From Calendula officinalis (Eukaryota > Streptophyta > Magnoliopsida > Asterales > Asteraceae): a DNA stretch of 64,000 nt. The notes under the pieces were generated by a model. The model saw only the letters and a list, made by a program, of their open reading frames with translations, made no database searches and was not told where the DNA came from. Location: the NCBI GenBank assembly GCA_963853835.1, contig OY970823.1, positions 49,017,808-49,081,807 on the forward strand, in the 5' to 3' direction. Below are positions 11,949 to 24,191 of this stretch, one piece after another (within the stretch, counting starts at the first letter, position 1; every line of letters starts with the position of its first letter). Both the position numbers and the translations under genes were made by a program.

Positions 11949-13075
11949 TAAAGGGTTTCACATGACACTGATCGACCACTTGGGTCAACCTCCTAGTAAA
12001 CTTGGTTCGACCATACTGACCAAGAACATGAACTTGTTCTTGACCGGTTAAAACCAACTAGCTGATTTAATCCCTAAATGCGGAACTGGGATTAAACCTA
12101 ATCCTTAAACCCTAAAGGATTGGGATGTTGGAGAACTAGATTAGGTTAACAAGAAAGAAACCTTGTACGAAGAACTCGAACACACACATACTTGTGTGTT
12201 CGTCGACCATCAACCAAAGAACCCTAGGGTTCTTTGGCCGAAATTCGTCCAAGAGGGAGAAGGGAGAAAAGGGTTTCCCAAAACATACCTTGTTGATTGC
12301 TTAAGATAGATCCACTGATGATGAACAAGTCGAGCGATCTTCTAGTTGATCTAAGCAATGAACTTGGATCTTCAAGACTTGAAGAACACGAAGAACACGA
12401 AGAACGAAGAACACCAAACTTGGTGTTCTTGGGTGTGTTTCGGCCGAAGCCAAGGAGAGGGAAGGAGGAAGTATTTCGTGTGAATGATCAAGGGTTTTAG
12501 GGTTACCCTAAGCCTCTTATTTATATACAAATAAGTTACGCTTAGAACCCTTCAAGTTTAATTAATATTAGATCTTTAATTAAACTTCCTTTTAACACTT
12601 TCATCCCTTATAGTTTAACTAGTTTATTATTGTTGAACTTAACTATTAAATGTCTAATATTAATACACTAATAATTCGGTACCCATATACACGAATTATA
12701 TACTTGTATTTATACTTTCAATAATTAATTATATAATAACCTTTATATAATTTATACAACAATATTATCCAATTACTATATGATTTAATAGCTTTAAATC
12801 ATATCATGGATAATCTATAATTAACACATTGTATATTTACTCAACTAGTAAATGTACAACTACTTGTATTAATTAGTTAGTTAAACTAATATAGTAATAA
12901 GTTAAACTTAACTTAATACTTAACTGATTCATAATAACTATTATGAATCATTCCTCTTCGTAGTATCATTGCTTATCTTGCTCGTATTACATGTACTCAC
13001 CGGTGTAACCCTTAAGTGTTTCGTAGGCATGGATGTATCATCATAGGTTGACTGACTGTGCACATAATTCCTTCA
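11949..13075 (-). mobile_element. Solo LTR of the 36923-41704 family
   Basis: The reverse complement follows the right LTR at 40563-41704 along its whole length: TGAAGGA start, the GTGCACA word, the poly-(GTTCTTC) block, an AGAACCCTAGGGTTCT palindrome and the closing GTGAAACCCTT. Flanks are GACTT and GTCTT, a 5-bp target duplication with one change. There is no internal region, so it arose by LTR-LTR recombination. It interrupts the copia gag pseudogene on either side. Confidence 0.8.
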
Positions 13076-14121
13076 GTCTTTTCTTCTTCAGCAAGTCATG
13101 CTCCCATGGAAAGTAAGGTCATTTGAGTCTCTATTTCTTATGTGTCTTCATCTTCATCCATAACAATAGGCTTTTTAGGTTTTGTCACATTATTGGCTTG
13201 CTGGACTAAGTGTGTAGTATTGACAATGAAAGCAACTCCAGGTCGTGCCTTCTCAGGTTTCTTCCAGTTTTGTAGCCTATTTGCTCTGTATTCTTCATGA
13301 TTGAACATTAAATCAAACAAACTTTGCGGAGTGTAAGTTTCAATGTCGTTTGCAGATTGATAGAGTTTGACATATCAGCTAAATGGTGAGGAAGAATGTC
13401 CAAGAACTTTTGACAAATCTCCATATTGTCTTTCTCTATACAGATTGCTCTCAGTTCAAGGATAATAGTGTTAAACCTGTTGTACAAAGAAGTAATGCCT
13501 TCATTTTAAAGTGAGAGCAAAATCTCATAATTTACGTTCATATTGCCCTTTCTTTGGTTCTTCACAACTTGAGAACCTTCATACGTGTGTTTTAGGCTTT
13601 CCCACATTGCTTTAGCAGTGGGAAGTTCCATAATACCATAGAAAATCTCTTTGGTAAGAGCATTTCCTACCACACCCTTAGCTTGGGAATCCAAGCTAAA
13701 TAGTAATCTATCAGCAATAATCCCCTGATGCTTGGATTTTTATGACACTCTTTGGGAAGCAAGAGTAGTATCTGTTGCAGCAATGGGTACCACATTTTGT
13801 GGAATAATAAGACCATCAGTTAAAATAGTCAACATTCCATAATGAATTGATTCCATGTGCCATTAAACTTTAAGTTCCCATTGATGGAAATCTTTACCAT
13901 CAAAGATTGGCACACCTTTCCCAGACATCACAGGAGCAATGGTTAAATACATTTTGTATTTGGATTTTGAAGTGATTTTTGGATAAGTATAAGGAATTAC
14001 AGCCAGGGTGTTAGGTCGCTAAAAGCATCCCCCACCGTAAAGGATTAATGAAGACAAACATGCAATATTTTGAATTCTTTAAATTCTTGATTGTTAATAG
14101 GATTGAAGTGACAGTTTTTAG

Positions 14122-15147
14122 CTATTGGTTAACTTTGTTACACATTAAGCATGATAATTTTGTTGATTTAGAATTTTCAGGTTTTCTTTGTTCTTTTAAT
14201 TGGTTTAAATTCCTTTGATTTCCCCTTCTTAAAATTGTAGGTATATTTTCTGAGTTGTATTTTGGGGATTCAGTTTGACTTTGTGTGGTGTGAAAACTAG
14301 TATCATTTGATTCAGTTGTTTGATCATCATCAGAAGATTCATTTGATTTATTACTGGTTTCAGTTTCAGTTTGACATTCAATTTTTAAATCATTTAAAAT
14401 TCTTTCTGTACTAGACTTTAAAGGTGGAATAAAATTTGTTGGAGGTGGGACTGCATGATATCCCACTCCATGAATAACTTTTTCTGTAGTTTGATTACTA
14501 GTTAACTCATTGACAATTTTAGAACTTCTTTCAAACTTTTTAATTGTTAGTTTATTCTGTTCTAGTTCCATTTGACATTCTTCAAGTTTGATCAAAGTTT
14601 CTTTTAATTTCAATTCAATATGTTCTTTTTCATAAGTGGTTTGTAGCAATTCATCTTTTATCTTTTGATCAGTTATTTTATAGATTTTAATTTGATTTTC
14701 TAAATCAGCTATACAACCATTATATTCAATTCTTCTGTTTCTATTTAAAATCATCTCTTCAAGAGTTTCTTTATTTAGTTTTTCTAATTCTTTGTATGAT
14801 TTAATGCATTCAGGAGTGCAGGATTTAGAATGTACCTCAGTAGTAGAAGGATCAGTAGTAAAAGCCATGAGAGCTTGGTTCTGTGCATGTTCTTTCTCTT
14901 GAAAGCTCCAGTCATATCCTTGTCCTTCTTGAGATACTAAGGCAGTTGAGTTGGACGTGATGTTTTTGTTGTAGCTTGATCTTTGATCTTTGCTTGGACA
15001 TTCTCTGGCAAAGTGACCCAGATTGCTACAGTTGTAACATTTAACCTTGGTTTTGTCAAAACCAGCTCTATCACCTTTGTTGTAAGATAGGTTTTGTCTT
15101 CCAGTTCTTTTAAGAAACCTTTTGGTTCTTAAGCTTAGCATAGCCAT
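14122..15147 (-). pseudogene. Copia gag C-terminal part with CCHC knuckle and coiled coil
   Basis: An open frame of 341 codons. Near its start is a CCHC zinc knuckle (CYNCSNLGHFAREC, spacing C-x2-C-x4-H-x4-C), followed by a long charged coiled coil (about residues 110-215) and the motif HGVGYHAVPPP. This order is known from gag-pol polyproteins of copia elements in composites. It ends at CLMCNKVNQ where pol should follow, but no protease or reverse transcriptase is found; the next sequence belongs to a different copia leader. So it is a truncated element. Confidence 0.75.
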
Positions 15148-15504
15148 CTGCTATTTAATATCCATCTCTTCCAAATCATCAGGATTGAGTTGTTCTAAAT
15201 CTTCACTAATCAATGCAGTATGCACATGACTAGTGAAGAAAGATTCTCTTGCTATATCTTCAATGCCTGCATTCTTTACAGCCTCCTAACCTGGTCCTGT
15301 ATTTGACACAAAAGCAGCATTGTTTGAAGGTAGATTTGGAGTTTTAGTACTTACCTCAGATTCAAACACTCTCAGTTCATTGTAGAGTTCATCAAGTTCT
15401 TTTTCTTCTAGTGCATCTCCTTGTCTATATATCACAGTGTACATAGACCATTCTTCACCTAGAGACCTGAGAAACTTTCTGTTGACATCATCATTGTCTG
15501 GCTT

Positions 15505-15971
15505 TTAACCAACTTGATTTAGTTCACCAATGAGTTTGTTGAACCAATCAAATACTTGAGACAATGATTCATTCTTCTGTCCTTTGAAGTTTTCAAAGTC
15601 TTGTTTCAGAACAGACTTCATGTTTCTTTTTGTGCTCATTGTACCAACAAACCTCTTTTCCAGAGCCTGCCATAATTGCTTTGCATCATCATATTCAACA
15701 AAGAGATGTTGATAGTCGTTGGGAATGGCAAGCAAAAGAGTGCTTAGAGCTTTGAGTTCAATTCCTCTGTCTTTCTTCTCCTTTTCACTCTTAAGTTTGT
15801 CTGCTTCAGTTGATGAACTTGCTGCTTCAGTCTGAATGGTTTTGTTGCCTTCAACAACAACTTCCCACATGGAATAATTAGTAATAAGCATATATTATTT
15901 GATTCTGTTTTTCCACATCCCAAAGTTGTTGGGAGTGAGAATGGGAATTTTGTTTGCTTGAGTACTTTCAT
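15505..15971 (-). pseudogene. Copia gag N-terminal part (UBN2-type)
   Basis: Two overlapping minus frames cover the gag N-terminus. The longer contains DYQHLFVEYDDAKQLWQALE, FVGTMSTKRNMKSVLKQDFE and a SLSQVFDWFNKLIGELN segment, all typical of the copia gag domain. A frame change near 15890 and stops around 15505 break it from the CCHC part at 15147. The primer-binding site at 16055-16066 lies just before it in transcription order, so both belong to one minus-strand element. Confidence 0.7.
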
Positions 15972-16054
15972 TGTTATCAGACATGATTAACAATTTTAAG
16001 ATCGAAAGTATGAAACTTTTTGCTGTTCTTAATTTGTAGATCTAGAACCGTAAA

Positions 16055-16487
16055 GCTCTGATACCACTTGTCAGGATCAAATAACTCAATAAAGTTATTA
16101 GAAACTCAGATCTACTAACACAAGAAGTTACAGCGGATTAACACTTATGTTATTAGATTAAGAACAATGTAAACTGTAATCGAATGAGAATAAAACGAAG
16201 AACACAGTTTATCACAAAAAGCTTCAATGTATTAATTTGTCCTTGAAGCCTAAAATATTAACCTAGTTATTCAAGGAATCGATTACAATTGAATTACATA
16301 AAGATATACATTCTATAACTAACTCTACTAGAATCTCGGACTTGATCTGTTCCAGATACGCTCATCAGTAGTAAATCAGATCATCAGTAGTATTTTGCCT
16401 TTAGAAGTAGTAACTTCGAGATCAGTAGTAACTTCCATTCTTCAGTAGTAATTCAATCTTCAGTAGTAGATCATTTATGTTCCAACA
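16055..16487 (-). mobile_element. 5' LTR and primer-binding site of the truncated copia element
   Basis: 16066-16055 on the minus strand reads TGGTATCAGAGC (initiator-Met tRNA). After a two-base gap an LTR-like sequence runs from 16069 (TGTCAGGATC) to a likely end TTCCAACA near 16487. The outer part contains at least six CAGTAGTA words between 16366 and 16475. The partner LTR is missing, so the outer boundary is approximate. Confidence 0.6.
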
Positions 16488-16949
16488 CTACCATTCATCT
16501 TCACCTCTCTACATCACTCTACAAATTTAACAACCATTCCCATCAAGATATTCTTTTTTCAACAAGGGGAAATATTGCACTACATTGAATCTAGGTTATT
16601 AGGTAACTTGTGGTCTACCCATATCACTTTAGTTCATGTCATGCTACTTACTTTGGTCCCATTAAAAAATATCACATGTTTGCTACAACTTCTAATCCAC
16701 ACCCAAAAAGGTAACCGACTCGTTACTTTTTATCTTTAAAACTCGGATAGCAGACAAGATCACGCTCCAATGGAGTCCGGGTCAATCAATCTCATGCTAA
16801 GCTTCAACATCAATAGTATTTGGCACAGAAATACACAGTTTGTTTTGCATAATTGTTTTGAAAGATGATAATTTCTCTTAAAGCCACATTGATTTTATAA
16901 ATTGGCACCGGTAGTTGTGTCTAAAATGCCTTTACCTATGTGCTAGAAC

Positions 16950-17032
16950 ATCTCTTTTGGTATATGTTTCTTTTTTTGGAAACGAAAAAAAAAGAAAGAA
17001 AAAAAAAAAAAAAAACATATACCAAAAGAGAT
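16950..17032. repeat. Perfect 20-bp inverted repeat with A-rich loop
   Basis: The arm at 16950-16969 (ATCTCTTTTGGTATATGTTT) is exactly complementary to 17013-17032. The loop of 43 bases is almost all A with a few G and C. No element end or terminator context is evident. Confidence 0.9.
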
Positions 17033-17465
17033 TAAGGGTATACATATTTGACATGTCATATTGTCATAACACCTCATTCATAAAACTTTTAAATTTTATA
17101 ATTGTAACATATATACATTCAATTACAAAAATCTTCATAAAACTGGACAGTTCTCATATCATGCAATTAGTTATAAACATTACTCTAACCATGGTTCATA
17201 AAAACATAAATTATTTCATCTTTTATAAATGACTGACGTTCTTTACCATCGACGTTAACCAAAATACTACTATCACCAAGACGAATGGTCTTTGCAATCA
17301 AAGTTAACCACCACCATTTTTTTACGAATCTTTTGTAACATTGATTTCCCCAATGATTAAATTCAAAATGTTTACACCAACTAATCCACCTACCACCAAT
17401 ACCCCAATTATTTTTCCATAAATATTTTTCAAAATTTTCAGTTCGAAACTTTGTATAATATACAT

Positions 17466-18402
17466 AGTGAAACGTTAAATAAGGTTCATGTTTTTTATAA
17501 AGTTATGAGGAACAAATTTCAGCCCTTAGATTAATCATTCCCAAAATCACTATCACCAGAATCACATGTGATTCAACACATCAACACCACCACCACTCCA
17601 TGTAAATTAAATCACACGTGATTGCACACCGCCAACCACCACTACCACCACCTCATGTGTATTAAATCACATGTGATTGCACACCGTCGACCACCACCAC
17701 ATCATGTGTATTAAATCACATGTGATTCAACACGACCGACCACCACCACCACCAACGTCTCCACCACCGGCAACCCCTCGCGACCGTCGGCTGCTTGCAA
17801 TCACATGTGATTGCGTATTCAATCAAATGTGATTGCGTATCTACTGTTTCTAAACTTAGCTTAATCCGTTGATTTCATGGTGAATGAAGAATTTGCAAGT
17901 GTAAAGTTTGTGTTCTTGAAAGAGAGAGCAATGAAGAAGATGGAGGGAGTATTAGCTTTCAAAGTGTGTATTCAATTAGAAAGAGTGGGAAAGCTTACAA
18001 TTAGTGAGTAAAATTAGTCCTTATATACCATTTCACTAATTGTCATGGTTTAAGCTAATGACTTAGTTTAACACTTATAAAATGTGTCACAACTAGTCCC
18101 TAGACTATTGAATACAACATAAACTATCCTAACAGTATCCAATCACATGTGATTACGTATCCAATCACATGTGATTGCGCCGGCCGGAGGCGGCGACCGG
18201 CGGACGACGGCGTTCCCCGGCGGAAGTGGCCGGCGGTGGTGGTTGTATATTAAATCACATGTGATTTGACAATGGTGGTGGTTGTATATTGAATCACATG
18301 TAATTTGATGATGATGATGGTTAAGAGATCTTTTGATCTAATGACTAAAATTTATTCTTTAAGACTTTATAAAAATCAAGGACCTCGTGAACGTAACTCA
18401 AT
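17466..18402. repeat. Foldback element, copy 2, with a palindrome array
   Basis: The left arm (17471 onward, AACGTTAAATAAGGTTCATG) and the right arm ending near GGACCTCGTGAACGTAAC are inverted copies of each other and relatives of the element at 3713. The interior holds AATCACATGTGATT, or a one-base variant, at 17560, 17610, 17665, 17714, 17799, 17821, 18141, 18163, 18253 and 18292, plus a GC-rich block (18177-18240) that is roughly complementary to 17755-17790. An unrelated-looking segment at 17870-18120 may be a later insertion. Confidence 0.7.
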
Positions 18403-18610
18403 ATACATATTCAAAGTTAAAAACCTTCAAGTTTTCAAGTTTGAACTATAATATGATACAAAGAGATATGGTATTGTATGATCGGACGAAGCTAATTCGA
18501 TGTGTAGTATGATATTTAAATTAGTCTTTAAGCCTACCCAGTATGACAATCTTTTAACTTTCTTATATGATGTGTGATTCATGGAAAATGGGGTTCGTAT
18601 ATATAACAAA

Positions 18611-18770
18611 CTAGTAGATTTTACTCTCACGTGATGTCGCGGAAGATTTTCATATGATACCCAAACTAATGTTTACTGATATTTGTAGAAGCATAAATTT
18701 GTATTCTCAAATTTTCCTTGCGATGCTGCGGTGAATTTTATACGATGCCCATAAAGTTATATACGTTAGT
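18611..18770 (-). mobile_element. Decayed Helitron 3' ends
   Basis: On the minus strand the sequence finishes CCGCGACATCACGTGAG...CTAG at 18611, next to T, as a Helitron terminus would. A second, similar copy of the sub-terminal text (GCGGTGAATTTTATACGATG versus GCGGAAGATTTTCATATGAT) lies 100 bases inside. The terminal hairpin is weak, so the element is old. Confidence 0.4.
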
Positions 18771-19171
18771 TTAATTTCTGTATGAGAGTGTGTTACTAAT
18801 ATCAACCTAAAATTTTTATAATAAAATCAAGAATCTTTAATTTGTTAATTTGCAAATATAAAACTCATTAACTAATTTGTACTGAAAACAATAAAATAAT
18901 AATACAAATACAAATACACTTAATAATATATGTACTACCGCCTATATGCTTAAATAGATTTGATTTGGTAAAAATATAAAATAAAAGTTATTGTTAATAT
19001 TATATAAATAATAAAGAAAATGATAATGACAGCCCTTATAAGAGGCTAAAACATGCATCAAAATTTGTACAATAATCAATAACCGTCCCCTGCATTTTAG
19101 GAATCATCCCCCACTGTCAAAAGTACAAACACTTTATGCATCTAACTACCCCTTAGAATACTATTTTATTG

Positions 19172-20308
19172 GAGTAAATTACACAAATGGTCCTTATGGT
19201 TTGCTAGAAGTTTTAGATTTGGTACCTAAGTCCTAGAAATTACACGCATAGTCGTTAAATATGGTGGTTGGTCACGCTTTTGGTCCATAAGGTAAACATC
19301 TGTTAAAATAACTGTTGAATATTAGTCATGTGCAAAGCACACAAGGGTAATTTGGTCATTTGCCTTTTTCTCCCTCCTTTTATTTGTCGCCAAAAATCCA
19401 CAACTATCCATCTTGTTTCTCTACCCTTCCGTACCATTTCTTCACCCAGAAGTTAGAACCATCACTCTTCAAATTATAACTCCTTCAAATTAAAAATGAA
19501 GAATTGCACAGCCGTTTTTTTTACTTGCGATTTCTGCTGGAAAATCGCACAGCTGTATTACTCCGCTGCGGTAGCTTCTTTCTTTGGTGCTACCACCTGC
19601 CGGAACCCTACCACCGATCATCGATCGCAGCTTCTGTATTGGTGAAGATCTCATCGGCTTCTCAACATCGAGCCATAACCGTCACACAATCGCCGGCTTT
19701 TCCTGTCGGTCGTACTCACCGTCCAACATCACTTGAATAGCCGATCTGCTACAATCACCGGAAATCAATTTCAGTTATATGTTATTCCGATTTGCTTGCT
19801 GTTCCGATTGTTCTCTGTAATTGCGTGAAGAGATTTGGAATGAAAAAAAAGAGATATGCTCGATTGCTCTTTCATTTGTGACCTCTTTTTCAATACTTGG
19901 TGAAAGTGTTGGCCACGTTGTACCGGTAGTTAGTTTGACTTTTCGGTTTTTGATATTTTACTTCTTCTATATTGGTTATTGCGAGAGTACATAATCGTAT
20001 CCAACTACTACTGCTGCTCGTTGCCATCGCATTTGTAAAGATTTGGATTGGTGATGGTATTTGAATCTAATTTACAGTCATGATGATGGAAAAATGTAGA
20101 AGAAAGCTAAAATTAAAAAGTAAAAGTACAATAAAGGACATTTTAGTCATTTAATATAATTTAACAGTTTATTTTAACGGATGTTTGTCTTAGGGATCAA
20201 AAGCATGACCAACCCCCGTATTTAAGGACTATCCATATAGTTTTTAAGACTTAGGGACTAAATCCAAAACTCCTAACAAACCACAGGAATCATCCGTGTA
20301 ATTTACTC
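19172..20308. mobile_element. Mutator-type element with long TIRs and noncoding cargo
   Basis: The ends are inverted repeats of roughly 180 bp starting GAGTAAATTACAC. Both flanks carry the same 9-bp target duplication ATTTTATTG (19163-19171 and 20309-20317), the hallmark of Mutator-like insertions. The interior (19380-20100) is GC-richer than the surroundings and has a 78-codon open frame at 19504-19740 with no domain I recognise. There is no transposase, so it is non-autonomous and may carry a captured host fragment. Confidence 0.88.
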
Positions 20309-21898
20309 ATTTTATTGACTAATTTTTCTATTTCTATAAATTTCTTTTACCCTGGGGAATTCCATATGTAAATTGGTATGAATTATTAAAATATTAAATT
20401 GAAAGTTATCCTATATTCTTACCTCCAGATGTACGGGTTATTTTGTCTTTTACGTAAAAGCATGCCAACGTTGACTAGCGTCACTTAAGTGACATCATCA
20501 GAACACATTCTATCACTTTGCAATTATCTTGTTTTTCTTCAGTTTTACCGATGAGAAAGGAAAGATGAGAGAGAAAGTATGGTTTTGTGAGAGTTTGTAT
20601 ATTGTGCATAAATTTTCAACTTTTCCAAAGTGATTAAGGAAGTGAAAATATATTACCCACTGCTTGTTAAATTATTGGTGTTTAATTTGGTGTTGCCCAT
20701 GACATAAGGTCATGAGTTCAACTCCTGTCATGGGCAAATTTGGTGTAGATTTAAGAGCCGTTCAAAACAAAAGTAAAAATGTGCTGTTGATAGATGTTTG
20801 TCACTTTATAAATGCTAATATGATACTGATATGACAAAATTAACGATAAATACAACCGTAGGGAGAAACATAGGTCATTTGAAAGGCACTAAGTGAGTAC
20901 ACTTTAAGAGGTAATATGCATGCCTATTTTGTTAAGGTGGTGATATGCATACAGTAATTTTTATGCATACACGGAAAGTTAATACGCAATGACTCTTATA
21001 CCCTCTTATTATTTAACATAGTTTTAGTTTACTTTAACCATTGACCAAAAGTCAAAAACTATTCTTGTTTCCTGTCATTTCCACCTCCGGCAGCCTCAAA
21101 CCCACCAGTATAGAAGGCCATATTCAGGCGCCAATTTTCCGCCGCTAGATCTCCTCCACCGGAGTTGATTTCCGGTGTTACCTGGCTGATTAAACCAATG
21201 AAAAACTCCAAAAAATGAGTTTTACCTTTTCAGATTGCTGAAAAAATTGAGTTTGATTATTTGTTTCGCCGGATAAATCATTGTGATTGGAGAAACCAAA
21301 TAATAATGGGATGCGACGATGCTATTCTGGTTGGCGGATCTATCTTTTCTATGATTTCGCGGCAAAGAATGGGATCCATCATTTTAAATTAGAATTGCAA
21401 TTGGGACATGTACCTCATTTTAGATGTTCGGAAGCGGTTTTGGGAATTAACGCCCGTGGAATTCCGATAGTATACAGTCGGTGGGAATGATACACCCATG
21501 CCCATGAATGTTTATCAAAGGAGAACCCATGGGAAACATAAGACCCATGCCCAAGTCCAAGGAACAAGCCCAACAAGTAATTCAATCACAAAGGGAGGAA
21601 GTTGGAAATGGCAAGCACCTCATTGGAGGATCGGAAAGAATGGAGCAAGCACTAAGATTGTCTGGGGCTCTGGGCAGAGGTGGCAGCGGAGCCCGGGGGG
21701 GGGGGGGGGGTAGTTCTATTACTTAAGCACTTTGATGTTTTATGTTTTTGAATTATCGATTTACAAAAACTTGAAGTATGAACATGGAGAGCTCCATTCC
21801 TCTCAAATGAATGACACTATCTTAATTTTCTAGCAATTCAATTATTATTTTAATATTTACATCATCTGAATCTCGGTGAGCTGCATAAGTTTATCAAC
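20309..21898. other. No gene recognised; probable remains of a gypsy LTR at its right end
   Basis: Because a gypsy-like primer-binding site starts at 21899, the sequence just before it should be LTR. Its other end was not found. A run of 14 or more G lies at about 21692-21709. Short open frames at 21287 and 21498 have no recognisable product. Confidence 0.35.
20693..20737. repeat. 12-bp inverted repeat around a box-B-like core
   Basis: TTGCCCATGACA (20693-20704) is perfectly complementary to TGTCATGGGCAA (20726-20737). The loop carries GGTCATGAGTTCAACTCC, close to a tRNA box B. It may be a fragment of a tRNA-like repeat. Confidence 0.55.
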
Positions 21899-22768
21899 TG
21901 GTATCATAGCAGTCCATGGAAGCTACAAACAAAGATGGAGCTGCAAACAAGCGAATCAAATATGTGGAAGAAAACTTGGGTCACTTGCAAGACCAGGTGT
22001 AAAACATGGGGGCCCAGATTCAGTATCAAAGAACCGATTTGGAGTATGTGAAACACAAGATGGATGAACTCTCATCGGCTATGACCAAGCTGCTGGAATT
22101 GAATGTGAACTCTAGACCTCCGGTAAGAGGTGGTGCTGAAACACCAAATTCCGGTGTGCTTACTCCATCTTGCGACCCTCTCGCAAGGAATTAAGGCGTC
22201 GTACCACCACCGCCGCCAATTTTCAACTCCGGGAGACCTGGTACCAACGGCGGCCGCCAAACACCTCGGGATATCATCTTTTGGTCTTTTGAACCCCACC
22301 TCCAAGACAGAGACCATGAGAGAGGGAGGTACGAATACAGGCATCGTAAGATTGATATGCCAACATTTGATAGGTAAGACCCTGACGGCTGGAACCACCG
22401 ATGAATACATCACGAAGTTCTGGAAGGTGTTTCTGACCGAATTGCGTTAGCAAGTTTCATTAGAGGTTAGCGGCCCAACATAAAAAGGGAACTTAGACTT
22501 TGGGCCCCAGATAACTTGGGTCGCGCTATGGATCTCGTTCAACAGATTGAGGAGAAAAATAAATCCATTAAGAATAGTGGATTCGGGTATTTGGGTCAGA
22601 GAACACCTAACCCGCGCCGGTACTCCAGGAATGTCACCAACTCTACCGCTCAAATCCCTAACACTTCCAGAAACACGAAGGGGTACCAATAATACATCTA
22701 ACTTCCTACATCAGTGTAGCAAAATACAAAATATGTTGTTAGATATACAGGCTTTCAAAACACTCACT
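21899..22768 (+). pseudogene. Ty3/gypsy gag fragment (older host element)
   Basis: A TGGTATCATAGC primer-binding site (21899-21910) is followed by an ATG at 21916 and a decayed gag: a coiled N-terminal part, an in-frame stop after QDQV, and later LASFIRGLRPNIKREL and NLGRAMDLVQQIEEKN, typical of gypsy gag capsid regions. Frame changes divide it. It is cut at 22768 by the insertion of the next gypsy element; the sequence after 36334 should be its continuation. Confidence 0.7.
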
Positions 22769-24108
22769 TGTAACGACCCGAATTTTTGTGTTAAATAAAT
22801 TATGAAAAACATATGATAAATAAGGATAAATCATTTAAAGAACGTAGAAATTGGTTTCGTGTTATTTGGACATCGTATGAGAAAGTTATGGACGAAACTG
22901 TGTCCAAAAGGGCAACAAAAACTGCAGCCTGGGCTGCAGGGAAAGTTCACGACTCGAACTCTAAAAGTTCACGAACGTGAACTTGGACCCGAGACTTTGG
23001 GTTTCTGATTTCAAGAGTTCACGACTCGAACTCTAAAAGTTCACGGCGTGAACTATTCACTAACTGTATTAAATACGAGATTTCAACCATAAATGCCATT
23101 TCAAACCCTAGTTTCTCTCCCAACGAGTTTGTATACATTTTTTAGTGGAAACATCATTTGGAACCGATTTCTTGGTCAAATCTCGTGATTCTTCAATCCT
23201 AGTTGAAGATTAAAGGTAAATCTTCACTCCTTGATCATTGTAGCTTTAGATCTATGGATTTCTAGGCTTGGGTTTGAAATCCTAGTTCTTGGGTTTGTGA
23301 TTAATGCTTGAATAAAGGTTGTATACACTTAATAGTGGTATTTTAACAAAGAAAACAAGTGTATGCTTAAGATTTGTAAGAATCTTAAGATTGGTTAAAC
23401 CTAGGGTTTTGGAAATCATCAAAATTGGGGGAAAGTATTATCAAAGGGTTTCTAATAATAAAAGGGTTTATTATTAGTAGTATTTGTTGTTGAACAAGTT
23501 GTGCTTGTCATATTAGGGATTTCGGTGGATTCTCAAAAGTGAGCAATCTTGTGGAAAAGGAAGGATTGTGTTGGAAGAACACATTGGGAGCATTAATTGC
23601 TAAGGTGAGTACGTGTGGACTTTACTGGGTACAAAGTCATTGAAGTATTTTATTATGTGTGTTTGGTATATTTGCTTAATTGTGTAGACTATTAGTATGT
23701 AGAGTTAGTTATATATTATTATGAATATTAAAACTAACTTGTTTGATAATTGACGAGATAGCCAAGGGCTTAGATGGAATAACTCGAGAAGTTATGATGA
23801 GTGATAGATTGGTGGTGATTCGGGGGATCCCCGGTCACTTTGGATGGGGCGGATTGGGCGTCGACCCATGGACCATCATGTGATAGGAGGCTTGCTAACG
23901 GGATGTGATCCGGATAAAAGTCGGGTAACGGTAGATTGGGCTATTCCCTCTTTCCGTTATCATAAGGCTTATTAAGGAGGGGGGTCCCCGATTAATAAGT
24001 GCGTGAGATGATGGGTTATTTGGAGATGTTCCGAATAACTAGTTACGATTGCTAGGAAAGCAAAATCGATAGGGTCGGTCACATTAGGGTGACTAGACGT
24101 ACGATGAT

Positions 24109-24191
<83 letters not shown>

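Larger units (their letters stand above)
11372..13990 (-). pseudogene. Copia gag (UBN2-type), broken and split by a solo LTR
   Basis: Read on the minus strand from about 13930, pieces of a copia gag appear in order: MSGKGVPIFDGKDFHQWELK, a segment with VGNALTKEIFYGIMELPTAKAMWESL (13694-13506), a linker (13320-13138) and, beyond the inserted LTR, a decayed knuckle YKYGKPGHIDVNC near 11900-11850 in which the first cysteine is lost. Stops and frameshifts separate the pieces. Upstream near 14008 the leader word GGTCGCTAAAAGCA is present. The pol part is not recognisable. Confidence 0.6.

Noticed and set aside
17560..18305. Regularly recurring short palindromes suggesting a CRISPR array
   Set aside because: Spacing is irregular, the text between is low-complexity, the genome is a plant, and the repeats belong to a foldback element.
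21498..21726. Two overlapping Gly-rich plus-strand frames
   Set aside because: Their ends are poly-G translation and the rest is probably LTR DNA.
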